64,000 bases of DNA from Tritrichomonas musculus. Taxonomy: Eukaryota > Parabasalia > Tritrichomonadida > Tritrichomonadidae. The translations under genes were made by a program, and so were the position numbers. The notes under the pieces are model-generated. The model saw nothing but the letters and a program-made list of their open reading frames with translations, searched no databases and was not told the origin of the DNA. Shown here one piece after another: positions 30,514-40,967 of the stretch (position 1 is the stretch's first letter; each line of letters opens with the position of its first letter). The stretch lies in the NCBI GenBank assembly GCA_039105265.1, contig JAPFFF010000004.1, forward strand, positions 2,852,001-2,916,000, written 5' to 3'.

Positions 30514-33500
30514 ATGTTCTCTTTTATATTTACATTTTTAGCCATTTCAAACCAAGTAATTAATAAAATTTGCATATGTGAAGGAACTTGTCCAAGCGAT
30601 AAATGCAAAAACGCGGAACAAATTATCACATCTTCATCAACAAATCTTGATGATGAATTTAATAATATTAAAACAGAAAATATGGATGTATTTTTCACAT
30701 CAAGTTCAAGTCCATTTACATTTTCTCTTTCGACTTTTTCAGATACAACAACATCATTTCATTCGATATCCGAAACAGCATCGATTATTGTTAATGTTCT
30801 TGATAAAGTTAATGCAAATATTTCATTTTCGGGATTATCCTTGAAATTTAGCGGATCAGAATCATTTTCAACTCTTCAGACATCATCATTATCAATTAAA
30901 GAATCATCAGTTCAATTTGTTGGATTTTCATCATGTAAAATAACAACAGGATCTTTATATACCGATTACACTTCAATTCAGCCTTTTGGCGATGTTACAA
31001 TCACTGGTGGACAAGAGTATTCTAAAACACATTATTTAATATATGATGTCACTTCAAACTTCAAGCCACAAATAACAATTTCTGATTCTTCTTTGAATGT
31101 TAATATCAACGGAAACACGCATTTGTTTTCTTTTACAGACTCAAAATGCAAAATTGCAAAAGTTAATACTTCATCAACAAGCCAAGGAATCGTAATTTCA
31201 AAATCCGGAAACGCAAACATCATCAACTTGACGTTGGATGGCTTTAATGACTACACTTTTTCTGAAGGATCTTGGACAAACACAAATATCATAAACATTT
31301 TATGCACAAAATATAATTTAGTTCTTAAAACATTAGCAAACATCCTTCCATGCACAATTAATGCTGGCTCACGTAACGCAACAGTTACAGTTTCACAACA
31401 AAATACACAAATAACAGGCAACATTACAGCATCAACTACATTTTTCAATACAACTTATACAACACCAAGAGTAGCAATTGAAGTTTTAGGCGAATTTAAT
31501 AGTAATGGCTATTTGACAACATCATACATTGATCTGACAATAGAAACTTTTACAAAACACAGCTACAGCTTTGATTGTCCATTTACTTTTACAATTGGCA
31601 AAGAAGGAACATCATCAGTCACTGTCAAAAATGCAAAATCAACTGAAGATTTTTATGTAACTTATTCAACAATCATGTTTGCTTTAGAATTTGATCATTT
31701 TCTCGACGACAGTGAACTTCCAGGATTAATCAACAAGAATCTATCATTGCTCGATATGAATGGAGTTCATACATACTCAAATCCAAGTCCGTCGTTCATA
31801 AATGCTGCTTCGTTCATTCATGGATTTAATTCAAGAGATTGTCTTCTCAAAATCAATTCAGAATCGACATCTTCTAGGCTGAAATATTCAATATATGTTC
31901 CTTCTCTAGACGAAACTCCACTGACACTCTGCGTTGGAAGCTGCTTCATTGTAGATTGTCCAGTCATTACGAAAGATGAATTGAAGGAATTAACAACAAA
32001 ATATTTTGTTCCGGGAATCAAAAAATTAGTCCTTAACGTACAAACGCCTCTTGATAAAATATCGCTGACTGACTTCGATTCAACACAAACAAATTTAGAT
32101 GTTAAGATTGTGGGAACTTCATATTTGGATGATAGTATTTCTGAAATTGATTTTGGTGATGAACAAAAACTTAATGAACATGTTTCTAATCTTACATTGG
32201 AGGAATTGACATTAGGTGGTGACCTTTTCATTAATGTTAAAAATGTTACTATTATTAATTGTGAAAATCGTTCAGACACAGCCATCAGTTTCGCTAATGG
32301 AGTTAATGTTACTTCAAATGATATGTTTATTACTAATCTTGCTCCAACAATATCAGGAACAATATCTAATTTCACTTATCTAATGGACCACTTTGAAACA
32401 ATTACTTTTCTCGATGATTCTTATATATTAGAAGATCGTGAATCAAATTATCAAAAAGCAACCGTTAAATATTCATTATTCCAATCATTTCATATCATAT
32501 TTGATGTTGGCGTTCGACTTTCGACAACAATGTCAAACGTTTATCTCATTGCACAAACTAATAAGACTCCTGATATTTCTGTTTCGTTTTCAACTTTTGA
32601 ATACAAATATCAAAAGAGAGCTCAATTAATTTTTCAAAATTGGTCAAATACAAAGAATCCTGGAAAAATCGACTTTTATCATTCAGATTTTCCAGTCAAT
32701 ATTGTTCTCACAGAGCCAATATTGCCAAGTACATTAAAAGTGTATGGAAGTGGTGAAGTTACTTATGTTACTGATTATTCTGATGCTATTTCTATTTGTG
32801 CTTACAAAACATCTGATGAAAACTGCCCTGAAGAATATACAAAAGTTGAATTTAATGAAATAACAAACTTTATTTCAGGGCGTGAAGAAGATTATGTTAC
32901 CGTTTATGTAGTTGGAGGCGATAACAATAACCATTTATCAATAAACATGAAAACACTAAATAATAAGCAAATTAAGTTTATTGGAGATTTGAATAATCAA
33001 CAATATTTAGATTTCAACAAAAACGATCTTCAATTAGACACCAAATATACATCGACATCCTTCGAAAATTTAATTATTGGAATAGATCAATCAGCAAAAC
33101 CAGATTCTTTATTGTTTGGCGAACTCCAATTTATAAATTGTACATTGTCCAATGATCTCAATGAAGTAACATTGAATGTCGACGATTTCAACACAAATTA
33201 CGAAACACTTTATAAGTTTAAAGATATTGTTATTGCTGATAACTTAGTTGTTTCAGGAAACCTTGTAAATCAAGATAAAACCATCAAATTTACTCCTGAT
33301 GAAAATTCAGAAGATTTGAAGGCAACTATCTCTGAGGATACTACAATAACATTGGGAGAAAGTTATGTTAAAATTGGCCAAACTTCATTCCAAATTGAGA
33401 AATCACAAAATTTTGATATCATCCTAATACCTAATAACGTTCACTCGCTCGAATTTAAGTACGAACATCAGGCAGATGTTACAAAGATTCCTTTTGTTCG

Positions 33501-35964
33501 AATTCAGGATATTGATGGCATGACTTTTAGATTCACAGGTGATTGGCATGCGTTAACCATATCACAAAAATACATTATTTCTATTGGAAAAGCTAATGAT
33601 TTCACAGTTTATGCTTCATCCGAGAACATTCCTCTTGAATGCGAATCAATAACAGGAAAATTTGAATTGATTGCTTTAGCAGAGAAAGTTGGAATAACAG
33701 GCGTGCTTAAATTTAATCCATCATTCTTCTCTAGTACTATTTTTAGTTATGATAATTCAACAATAAATAATTGCAAAATTTCACTTAAAGGAGGAATGTA
33801 CACCGATAATGACATTTCAGTTAAACTTCTTCAACCAAATCTTGAACTTTACATACCAACTATTCATAAGATTAAAACAGATTCAAAAACATCGCCAAAA
33901 ATTCAATTTATCTTTTATGTTAACGAAAAGGGTAATTCATTTATAGCAGTAGATAACCTTGATAATACTGAAATATCAGATGATTGGGATGTTCAATTTA
34001 ATATCAATGGTAATCTTGATGACGAGGCAGTAAAAAAGTTTATTTCAAGTGATACAATTCTTCTAGTAACAACAGCTTCGATTATTCCAAAAATTAAAGT
34101 TGATAGTTTCAGTTTTTCATCAAGTATTCACGGCATAAATAAAGACACTTTTGATATTGCAGCTGACTTAGCAAATAATAGAATTGTTCTCAGGAATATT
34201 ATTAGTCCATACTCCATTCCATTTAATCTTTGTTTAAGCAATTATGCAGAATGTGAGATTAACCTTAACGATCAAACAATTGAATCATTCAGTGATTTTC
34301 TACCTTCATCAGATGGATTAAATATTGAATTCAGTTTTCAATATTCACCAGGTGACCATGTATTAAACTTTGATATAGAGAAGTTTAATAATATAAATTT
34401 AACAATAAAAGGACCAACTTTTGATTCACCATATCCTATTACATGCATATTTGGTCAAAATAAAATATCAAATCTCCAGGTGAATGCCATGAATGTTACT
34501 GTAACAGATTCATTTAAAATTAATAATGTTTACTTGGCAGATAAAGGCATATTTTTACCACCAACAGATATAAATGGAATTCAAAACTTGAAAATTGATT
34601 TTTCATCATACTCTTTTGACTTATTCCAGACATTCCCAAATAATCTCACAATCAATTTCAACAAAGACCTCTTATATTCAATAAAGTTTAATAGTGATGG
34701 TTGGACAATTTCAGGTAGCAATCAATTCAATGACACGTTTAAGAAGACAGATTTTCCAAATCTCTGCTTCAATTTAAGTGGATCTCAAAGACCTATTTTG
34801 AATGTAGCCAAAGGTTTAACGCAAGTTCAGAACGTTAAGATTGTCTCATCCCATAAGTATTTCCAAATTGGACCAGATTGGAACACAGTTACTGGACCAG
34901 AGATTGATATTACACTTCTTCAAGATTTTCAATCAATTGTTGTTGAAACTTATTCTTTCCCATTCAGACCATTTAGTAAAAGTTTAATGATTGCCAATTA
35001 TGTTGAATTCTCTCAAGATATTCTACCATTGACAATAAACGAGTCAATTACGTTTAACAATGAAAATTACAACATTAGCTTTGATAATATATATGATTCA
35101 AGTAAAGCTCATGTTTATCTAGACGAAATTATTTTTGAAGGTAATTCAAGCCTCGTTTTTGAAGATGTCAAATCATCCATGGATTCACTCCCAGGGAAGA
35201 TACAACATATTGTTGTCAGTGACTCATCAATTGGATCAATTTCTTATGCCGAAGTTAAGAATATTCTACGAATTAAAGAAAATGGAACATTCATTGTCAA
35301 TACTAATAATTTCGGCGTTAATGAAGCAACTATAAAACTTCAATGGAGCTTAAATAAAATGCCTCGCTTTGAATTTTTAGATTCCTCTTTCTCAGATCTT
35401 AAATTGCCAAAAGGTGTTGAAATTAATTTCGATGGTTCGTCAATTTCTGGACAGGAAAATGATTACAACAACTTCCTTTATCAGCATTCATTCAATCTTG
35501 TTTCTGGGATTTCATCCCAAGTTTGCCAAAATTGGCTCAGTAAAATTTCATTTAATTCACCAGTTAAATATTTCACAAAAGGAGATGATTTGATATTGAA
35601 TGTGTCATGCAACAATGAAAACCTTCTTCTCATTGGAAGAAAGAAGATTCCTTCTTCTGCTCCAACTGATTCTTCGTCACCTTCATACACATCAACATCT
35701 TCTAGTTATTCGCCTCCAACAGTTGCTCCAACTTCTTCTGATAGTCCTGATGCATCTGATAGCGATGACAGTGGCTCATCTGATAAAAGTAAAACGAGAA
35801 AGATTGGAGTCATTGTTGGCGTTGTTATGGCTGTTCTTGTTGTTGTTGCTACTGTTACAACTGTTTTCATTATTTACAGAAAAAGGAGGATGTCACATGA
35901 ACTTTTGAACACGACACCTCTCAATGATGAAGGTAATTCTATTAATCCACCATATGATCTTTGA
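30514..35964 (+). CDS. large type I surface membrane protein (1816 aa)
   Basis: A large extracellular protein of unknown family. Residues 1-20 are a hydrophobic signal peptide (MFSFIFTFLAISNQVINKIC), followed by a Cys-containing segment (EGTCPSDKCKNAEQI). Residues about 40-1690 are Ser/Thr/Asn-rich and beta-strand-rich, with many Asn-x-Ser/Thr sites, as expected for an elongated beta-solenoid or adhesin-like ectodomain. About 1695-1758 is a Ser/Thr/Pro-rich stalk. A single transmembrane helix (about 1764-1788) is followed by YRKRR, the stop-transfer charge cluster. The 28-residue cytoplasmic tail ends NPPYDL and contains an NPxY sorting motif. Such tails are described for Trichomonas surface proteins and imply endocytic recycling. 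No leucine-rich repeat or known adhesin domain was recognised. Confidence 0.85.
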   Translation: MFSFIFTFLAISNQVINKICICEGTCPSDKCKNAEQIITSSSTNLDDEFNNIKTENMDVFFTSSSSPFTFSLSTFSDTTTSFHSISETASIIVNVLDKVNANISFSGLSLKFSGSESFSTLQTSSLSIKESSVQFVGFSSCKITTGSLYTDYTSIQPFGDVTITGGQEYSKTHYLIYDVTSNFKPQITISDSSLNVNINGNTHLFSFTDSKCKIAKVNTSSTSQGIVISKSGNANIINLTLDGFNDYTFSEGSWTNTNIINILCTKYNLVLKTLANILPCTINAGSRNATVTVSQQNTQITGNITASTTFFNTTYTTPRVAIEVLGEFNSNGYLTTSYIDLTIETFTKHSYSFDCPFTFTIGKEGTSSVTVKNAKSTEDFYVTYSTIMFALEFDHFLDDSELPGLINKNLSLLDMNGVHTYSNPSPSFINAASFIHGFNSRDCLLKINSESTSSRLKYSIYVPSLDETPLTLCVGSCFIVDCPVITKDELKELTTKYFVPGIKKLVLNVQTPLDKISLTDFDSTQTNLDVKIVGTSYLDDSISEIDFGDEQKLNEHVSNLTLEELTLGGDLFINVKNVTIINCENRSDTAISFANGVNVTSNDMFITNLAPTISGTISNFTYLMDHFETITFLDDSYILEDRESNYQKATVKYSLFQSFHIIFDVGVRLSTTMSNVYLIAQTNKTPDISVSFSTFEYKYQKRAQLIFQNWSNTKNPGKIDFYHSDFPVNIVLTEPILPSTLKVYGSGEVTYVTDYSDAISICAYKTSDENCPEEYTKVEFNEITNFISGREEDYVTVYVVGGDNNNHLSINMKTLNNKQIKFIGDLNNQQYLDFNKNDLQLDTKYTSTSFENLIIGIDQSAKPDSLLFGELQFINCTLSNDLNEVTLNVDDFNTNYETLYKFKDIVIADNLVVSGNLVNQDKTIKFTPDENSEDLKATISEDTTITLGESYVKIGQTSFQIEKSQNFDIILIPNNVHSLEFKYEHQADVTKIPFVRIQDIDGMTFRFTGDWHALTISQKYIISIGKANDFTVYASSENIPLECESITGKFELIALAEKVGITGVLKFNPSFFSSTIFSYDNSTINNCKISLKGGMYTDNDISVKLLQPNLELYIPTIHKIKTDSKTSPKIQFIFYVNEKGNSFIAVDNLDNTEISDDWDVQFNINGNLDDEAVKKFISSDTILLVTTASIIPKIKVDSFSFSSSIHGINKDTFDIAADLANNRIVLRNIISPYSIPFNLCLSNYAECEINLNDQTIESFSDFLPSSDGLNIEFSFQYSPGDHVLNFDIEKFNNINLTIKGPTFDSPYPITCIFGQNKISNLQVNAMNVTVTDSFKINNVYLADKGIFLPPTDINGIQNLKIDFSSYSFDLFQTFPNNLTINFNKDLLYSIKFNSDGWTISGSNQFNDTFKKTDFPNLCFNLSGSQRPILNVAKGLTQVQNVKIVSSHKYFQIGPDWNTVTGPEIDITLLQDFQSIVVETYSFPFRPFSKSLMIANYVEFSQDILPLTINESITFNNENYNISFDNIYDSSKAHVYLDEIIFEGNSSLVFEDVKSSMDSLPGKIQHIVVSDSSIGSISYAEVKNILRIKENGTFIVNTNNFGVNEATIKLQWSLNKMPRFEFLDSSFSDLKLPKGVEINFDGSSISGQENDYNNFLYQHSFNLVSGISSQVCQNWLSKISFNSPVKYFTKGDDLILNVSCNNENLLLIGRKKIPSSAPTDSSSPSYTSTSSSYSPPTVAPTSSDSPDASDSDDSGSSDKSKTRKIGVIVGVVMAVLVVVATVTTVFIIYRKRRMSHELLNTTPLNDEGNSINPPYDL

Positions 35965-36089
35965 GCCTTTTTAATATATTTAATAATAATTTTTAATAAT
36001 ATAATAATAAGAAGATATAAAATAATATATTATTTAAACAATTATAATTAATATTTCTATTTTCTATTTTCAACAGATATTGGTATAAA

Positions 36090-37232
36090 TTATTCAATAT
36101 CAGAAGTTTTTGTGGAATACCAATAAGCATCAAAGTATTCTTTCAATTGGGTTGATAATTCTCGGTCTTCGATAGACATTGAAAATGTTATCGTAAGATC
36201 TGAATCATCATTTGTGAATGTCATCGGAATAAATCCAGACATCGTTTCATGAAGATAAAATAAAGGAGTATAAGCCAAAGATGACAAAGTTTTGACATGA
36301 ATGTTAGGGAAGTGCATTAAGCTATTTAGAATGGAATAACTTTTTACACTATTATTCGTAATCAAAATTCGAATGTTAGAACCAGAGTAGGCAGCCTTTT
36401 CGATTTGTTCCGAAATTAAGAGTTCTGGCATATCCTTTTCAACTATTTCTAAAGTAGGAAATAGAGAAGGATTGAAAATGCTAAAATTGGAATTAGAGCT
36501 TTGGAAAAACCTATTAAGTAATGAAGTTACTGATTTACGACCAGGCGGAATAAGCTGTGTTGGCCAAATCCCATATGAACAAGAGCCTGTTTTCCAATGA
36601 TGAACTCTTGGGAATGATGAACCTGGCAAAAACTTCTTTTGAAAAAAGTTTGGAAATCCTTTTTCTGCGTAATACTTTAATAATGCAAAAAGCGATGATG
36701 AATCATGAGCAATTGACTGACAATCAGGAAAATCTATTAAGAATCCTGAATACTGGATTGATGACCAGTCATTAAAAAGCCTGGATGCATATATAGTGCG
36801 TTTGAAGTCAGATTGCGCGAAGAAAACAAGCATTCTGGTTTTAACATTCGATTTTGAAACATAAGTCACTTCACAAAAAGAGGAAAGACTATTAACTATA
36901 TTAAAATCATCTGTGACAATATGAATTTTCACACCGCGATCATGAGTATATTTAAGCTGCAGAGCCCACTCGTCGATATTACCTGAAGGATAAAAACGAC
37001 TAACAACAAGCTCTATAATTTCTCGCGATTCATTAAGAAAAGATATAAAAGGAGTTGGAATGGCATTTGTGACATTAGATTGTGTATAGAGACGAGGCCC
37101 ACAATTACATCTTTTTTCAAGATGAGTACGATCTACAGTAAATCCAATTGGAGTTATTATGACAAGTGATATGATGCAAATAACCAAAAAAGGATCAATG
37201 TTAGAAAAGAATTTTTGCATTTTTGCTATCAT
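36090..37232 (-). CDS. PLD3/PLD4-like type II membrane protein lacking HKD motifs
   Basis: A 380-aa protein with an N-terminal transmembrane anchor at about 14-35 and a lumenal domain resembling phospholipase D3/D4, which are lysosomal 5' exonucleases. Matching features are the RGVKIHIVTDD strand (99-109), ASRLFNDWSSI (149-159, like SANMDWRSL), an SCSYGIWPTQLIPPGR segment (218-232) and NPSLFPTLE (254-262, like NYLPTLE). The first HKD position reads NVKTRMLV (129-136), with Lys and Arg where His and Lys belong. The second HKD region (around 320-330) has no H-x-K. It is therefore probably catalytically inactive. The gene is head to head with the GOST-like gene only 87 bp away. The family call rests on pattern, not on catalytic residues, so it is tentative. 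Confidence 0.6.
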   Translation of the reverse strand: MIAKMQKFFSNIDPFLVICIISLVIITPIGFTVDRTHLEKRCNCGPRLYTQSNVTNAIPTPFISFLNESREIIELVVSRFYPSGNIDEWALQLKYTHDRGVKIHIVTDDFNIVNSLSSFCEVTYVSKSNVKTRMLVFFAQSDFKRTIYASRLFNDWSSIQYSGFLIDFPDCQSIAHDSSSLFALLKYYAEKGFPNFFQKKFLPGSSFPRVHHWKTGSCSYGIWPTQLIPPGRKSVTSLLNRFFQSSNSNFSIFNPSLFPTLEIVEKDMPELLISEQIEKAAYSGSNIRILITNNSVKSYSILNSLMHFPNIHVKTLSSLAYTPLFYLHETMSGFIPMTFTNDDSDLTITFSMSIEDRELSTQLKEYFDAYWYSTKTSDIE

Positions 37233-37319
37233 CTAATAACTAAAAATTTCCTGAAAAAATCATTTTTTCAAAGGCATTTGTACTTTTTGAATTAAAATTT
37301 TTCATATATAAATTCAATA
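37233..37319. promoter_or_regulatory. 87-bp divergent promoter region
   Basis: The whole gap between the start codons of the PLD-like gene (-) and the 7TM gene (+). Both promoters must fit here, or share elements. It is A/T-rich, with TTTCATATATAAATTCAATA just before the plus-strand ATG. Confidence 0.4.
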
Positions 37320-38552
37320 ATGCTTCTATATCTTATCCCATATTTTTATGCAACATACCACCTTTTTAATCATGATAAAATTATAAAAATCAATGATTAT
37401 GGCTTTACTGCTAACGGAAGTTTCACTTTGCGATTAAATACTCCAAATCGAACAGGCTTTGTAATTTTCTTTTTGGGAGAAGAATATTCAACATTTATAA
37501 GGAGTTCATATATAAGCTACAATCGAATTTGTAATGAATCATTCCCCAAAGATATATACTATCGTTATTATCTACAAGAAAATAAAAACAGTACAATAAC
37601 AGAAGTTGTAAATAAATCACTTGTACTCGTTCCTTTTATAGCAAATTGTGGACAACATCAACTAATTCTCAACGTTCAGTTCAAGAACCAGTATAGCTTT
37701 CTAGACTATCGAGAACAACCATTACCATTCATTTATGCTACAATATCATTTATTTATCCTGTTATCACTCTCCTCTGGATTATTAATTCAATAATGTATC
37801 CTCAATTTCATATAAAGATTCATACAGCTTTTGCATTCACGGCTATATTCAAATCATTATCTCTTTACTTGTCATCACGTGTTTGGTACTCTCGCTCTTT
37901 GCATGATAAATGCTCACTTTATCTTCTTTTAATTTCAGAAGTAATCTTTGTTTTTTCACATTCATTTCTTTTTGTAGTTAATTCTCTAGCTGTTTCAGGA
38001 TGGAACACTTTCCGCGAAAGAATTACTTTTGATCAGGTTATGAATAGTGGCCTAGTTTCTTGTTGGTTTTTCATAATGCTTTCAATTTGCAGATGCACAA
38101 GTTATTCATTCATTCTTATTCCCTTGTATTCTATGGCTTTGCTAGTTGGATGCATTTATGGCCAAATGATATATTCTGACATTGTAGCAGCATTTCATTT
38201 TATTCAACTTAACTCAATTCCTGGCAGCAATCCAATGATGCCAATGAAAATTGGTCTAGTTATTCGTTTTAGTGGATATGTCAGTCTTTGGATGGTTTTG
38301 TTTTTATTCGTTATAACATATTTCTTGGTTTGCGATGTACCAAGATACATACAAAATACTATTTATGAAATATTTGTTCTTTGCGTTTATATCATTGATT
38401 TCGTTGTTTTCAGATTTAAGAAAGAATACGAACCATATTATGAACCAGAAGAAGATGAAGGGAAAATTGTAGAACCTGTTAAACAACAATTAATAATGCT
38501 GAAAGAACCTAACGATGAATGGTACTCAATGCTAGATACTTATCGGTTTTAA
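37320..38552 (+). CDS. GOST-type seven-transmembrane protein (GPR107/GPR180/TMEM87-like)
   Basis: A 410-aa membrane protein. It has a hydrophobic N-terminus likely to be a signal peptide and a ~140-residue beta-rich lumenal domain with several N-glycosylation sites. Seven hydrophobic helices run from about 145 to 370. The start of the membrane domain (LPFIYATISFIYPVITLLWI, then HIKIHTAFAFTAIFKSLSLY) resembles the first two helices of GOST proteins, which act in Golgi and endosomal trafficking. VSGWNTFRERI matches the family's short loop GWxxxRxxL. The C-terminal tail is cytoplasmic and Glu/Pro/Tyr-rich. The exact GOST branch cannot be told by eye. Confidence 0.65.
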   Translation: MLLYLIPYFYATYHLFNHDKIIKINDYGFTANGSFTLRLNTPNRTGFVIFFLGEEYSTFIRSSYISYNRICNESFPKDIYYRYYLQENKNSTITEVVNKSLVLVPFIANCGQHQLILNVQFKNQYSFLDYREQPLPFIYATISFIYPVITLLWIINSIMYPQFHIKIHTAFAFTAIFKSLSLYLSSRVWYSRSLHDKCSLYLLLISEVIFVFSHSFLFVVNSLAVSGWNTFRERITFDQVMNSGLVSCWFFIMLSICRCTSYSFILIPLYSMALLVGCIYGQMIYSDIVAAFHFIQLNSIPGSNPMMPMKIGLVIRFSGYVSLWMVLFLFVITYFLVCDVPRYIQNTIYEIFVLCVYIIDFVVFRFKKEYEPYYEPEEDEGKIVEPVKQQLIMLKEPNDEWYSMLDTYRF

Positions 38553-38584
38553 AATATTTATTATTGTTAGTAAATTATAAAATA

Positions 38585-38596
38585 TATATTATCTTA
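38585..38596. repeat. 12-bp target-site duplication, left
   Basis: TATATTATCTTA, identical to 39725-39736. Confidence 0.8.
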
Positions 38597-39724
38597 CACC
38601 CCGAGCTTATTACATTTTCAAAAATAAAAATGTAATAAGAATTTTTTTTTAAAAAAAAAAGACGAGCTGCCAAACGAACTTATGACCCTAATTAAAAAAA
38701 TTATAAATAAGAGTATCTTGTTTAATTACAAATATATATATAAATAAAAAAATTATTTAAATTTATAATCTTATACTTATCATATATTTATAATTTTTGT
38801 TCGAAAAATCAAAGATTTTTTCCTTATTACAGTATTTCTCAAATCTTATTACATAAATTGAAAAAGCCCAAAATGTAAGAACATTAATTTTTTGGTTTTT
38901 AAACGATTAAAAATAATATATTTATTATTTAGAATATTCAAACATTTATATATATCAAAATAAATATAAAATATTATATTAAACCATTTTATGATAGGAA
39001 TAAATGGACTTTTTTATTACTTTAAAAATTGAAAGAAATTTATTATTATAAATATATAAATATTTTGGTTATTTATAGATATATAAGATTTTTTTTATGA
39101 AATTAATAATAATATTGTATTATAATTATAGATATTATGATTATCTAAAGCAAAATGTTCGGTTGAATTAAAACGAAATTTGTCTTATTTTGTATCTTGA
39201 TATTAATAATAAATGTTTTTATATATAATCTTAAATATATAAGTATATTGTGCAATTTAATTGTCGTGAGGACAAAAAGATAATGCAATATATCCAATAT
39301 TTTTGTAAAAAATACTATATAAAATACTCTGAAAATATATTTAAAGTATTGAATCCTTAAAGCAAAGTACTCAAACCTTAAAGCAAAAAGTATTCAATTA
39401 TTTGACAAATAAAATAATTTCAATACTCCTTAAAGCAGGAGTATTGAATTCTTATTACAAGAGACTATTGAAATTTCAGCCATATAAAACAAATTGAAAG
39501 GTTCTTATTACAGCTCGTTATTTTTGGAGAACGTTAAGTTTTTTTTATTAATTTTGTTAACCAAATTTTAATATATATATATAAATATAAAGATAAATTT
39601 GTTAACCAAAAAACTAAAAAAAAAAACGTTTTTATTTTCATGAAATATGCTCTTTTTTGGCTTTTTGAATAAATGATATTTTGATGTAATAAGAGCCGTT
39701 TAAAATAGACTTTAGCTCGGGGTG
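38597..39724. mobile_element. non-autonomous TIR element with 12-bp target duplication (1128 bp)
   Basis: The ends are inverted repeats beginning CACCCCGAGCT (11 bp perfect, partial beyond). Perfect 12-bp direct repeats flank the element. The motif CTTATTACA or its complement occurs about seven times inside, clustered towards both ends, as expected of transposase-binding subterminal repeats; two of them form a small hairpin at 38606-38635. No protein is encoded. A 9-12-bp duplication fits Mutator-like elements best, but part of the 12 bp may match by chance in AT-rich DNA, so the superfamily stays open. Confidence 0.82.
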
Positions 39725-39736
39725 TATATTATCTTA
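39725..39736. repeat. 12-bp target-site duplication, right
   Basis: TATATTATCTTA, identical to 38585-38596. Confidence 0.8.
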
Positions 39737-39989
39737 TCCAAATACATTTTTCTTACAATCAAATCATCATTTATTTTCTTTATCTATTTCATGAATAATG
39801 AGAGGTAACATGAAAGCCAAAACTGTTTTGCTAGCATTTTAAATTCCTTTGAAAAATGGATGATTAAGAAGAAATTTAATTATATCATTTGTGATTACCT
39901 TTAAAGCTTCTTTGTTTTCATCAAATTGAATTTGATTTTCTATATTTTCATTGAAAAATTTTCAATCAAATCAATTATTCCAAGTTTTA

Positions 39990-40433
39990 ATGAATAATGC
40001 GGATTTGCTAGAAAATTACTTTTCCAACCTTCTTATTTTTTTACTGAAGACCGCATATCCAGTATATTCAACTTTCAAATCAATAAATAATAATAATGGT
40101 ACAATTGATACAACTTGGCTTATTTATTGGGCGATTTTTGCATTCTTTTCTTTTATTGAATCATATTTTATTCAATTTGTATCATGGGTTCCTTTTTTTA
40201 TGATTTGCCAAGTTTTATTTTATATATGGCTTCAAGCTCCATTTTTCAATGGATCTACAATCATATTTAATACTATAGTACGGAAATTCTTCTCAGGAAA
40301 TCAAGTTGTTCAGTCTTTTCTTGATATGGTCAAAAGTGTATACAACGATTTGCTATCTACTGTCCCTCAACCAATATATGATGAAGATAGTAGTCCATCA
40401 GCAGATATCTCTCTTTACCACAACATCAAATAA
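39990..40433 (+). CDS. REEP/Yop1 (TB2/DP1/HVA22) ER-shaping protein
   Basis: A 147-aa membrane protein with the TB2/DP1/HVA22 core: AYPVYSTFKSI, then DTTWLIYWAIFAFFSFIE and SWVPFFMICQVLFYIWL, the paired hairpins that wedge into and curve endoplasmic-reticulum membrane. The family also stabilises ER tubules together with reticulons. The C-terminus has an amphipathic segment (QSFLDMVKSVYNDLLSTV) and a short acidic tail. The first ATG is at 39990. An in-frame upstream TTG (39951) is less likely to start translation, and the ATG product has the usual family length. Confidence 0.94.
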   Translation: MNNADLLENYFSNLLIFLLKTAYPVYSTFKSINNNNGTIDTTWLIYWAIFAFFSFIESYFIQFVSWVPFFMICQVLFYIWLQAPFFNGSTIIFNTIVRKFFSGNQVVQSFLDMVKSVYNDLLSTVPQPIYDEDSSPSADISLYHNIK

Positions 40434-40967
40434 TAGATTGAAGTCTTCGCTTTTTTTAAGCAACTATTCTTTTTGCTATGATACTAATTTTTACAAGCTG
40501 GTTTGTGACTTCAATGAACCTTTGAATGATATTTTAAATATCCAACCATATTAAAAATTGATAGAATCCTACATTTTTACCGAAGAAAAAAAGTTTGGTA
40601 AAACTTAATTATATGCTGGTCACCATTGAAGTACGAAATAATCTATTTATCTATTTTTTTCAATCGAATGACACAAAGCGATAAAAAGTTCGATGGAATT
40701 CATGATTATCATCAACAACTGAATACTTCCAATTTATGTTTTTATATTATTTAATGAAAATTTTAAGATTAAAATGATTATCCTCAAAATAATTCATGAA
40801 GTATTAATTTACTGATTGCTGACCTAACATTTAATATTTTTTTGTTATGTAAACATATAATAATTTTATATGATATTATTTCACACATTTTTTTTTTTTT
40901 ATAAAAATATATAATGAATAATAAAAATTTCTATTCTATAAACATATTTAATCATAAAACAAACATT
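40434..40967. other. AT-rich intergenic DNA between convergent genes
   Basis: About 530 bp of AT-rich sequence between the 3' ends of the REEP-like and mucolipin-like genes. No frame or repeat was recognised. Confidence 0.5.
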
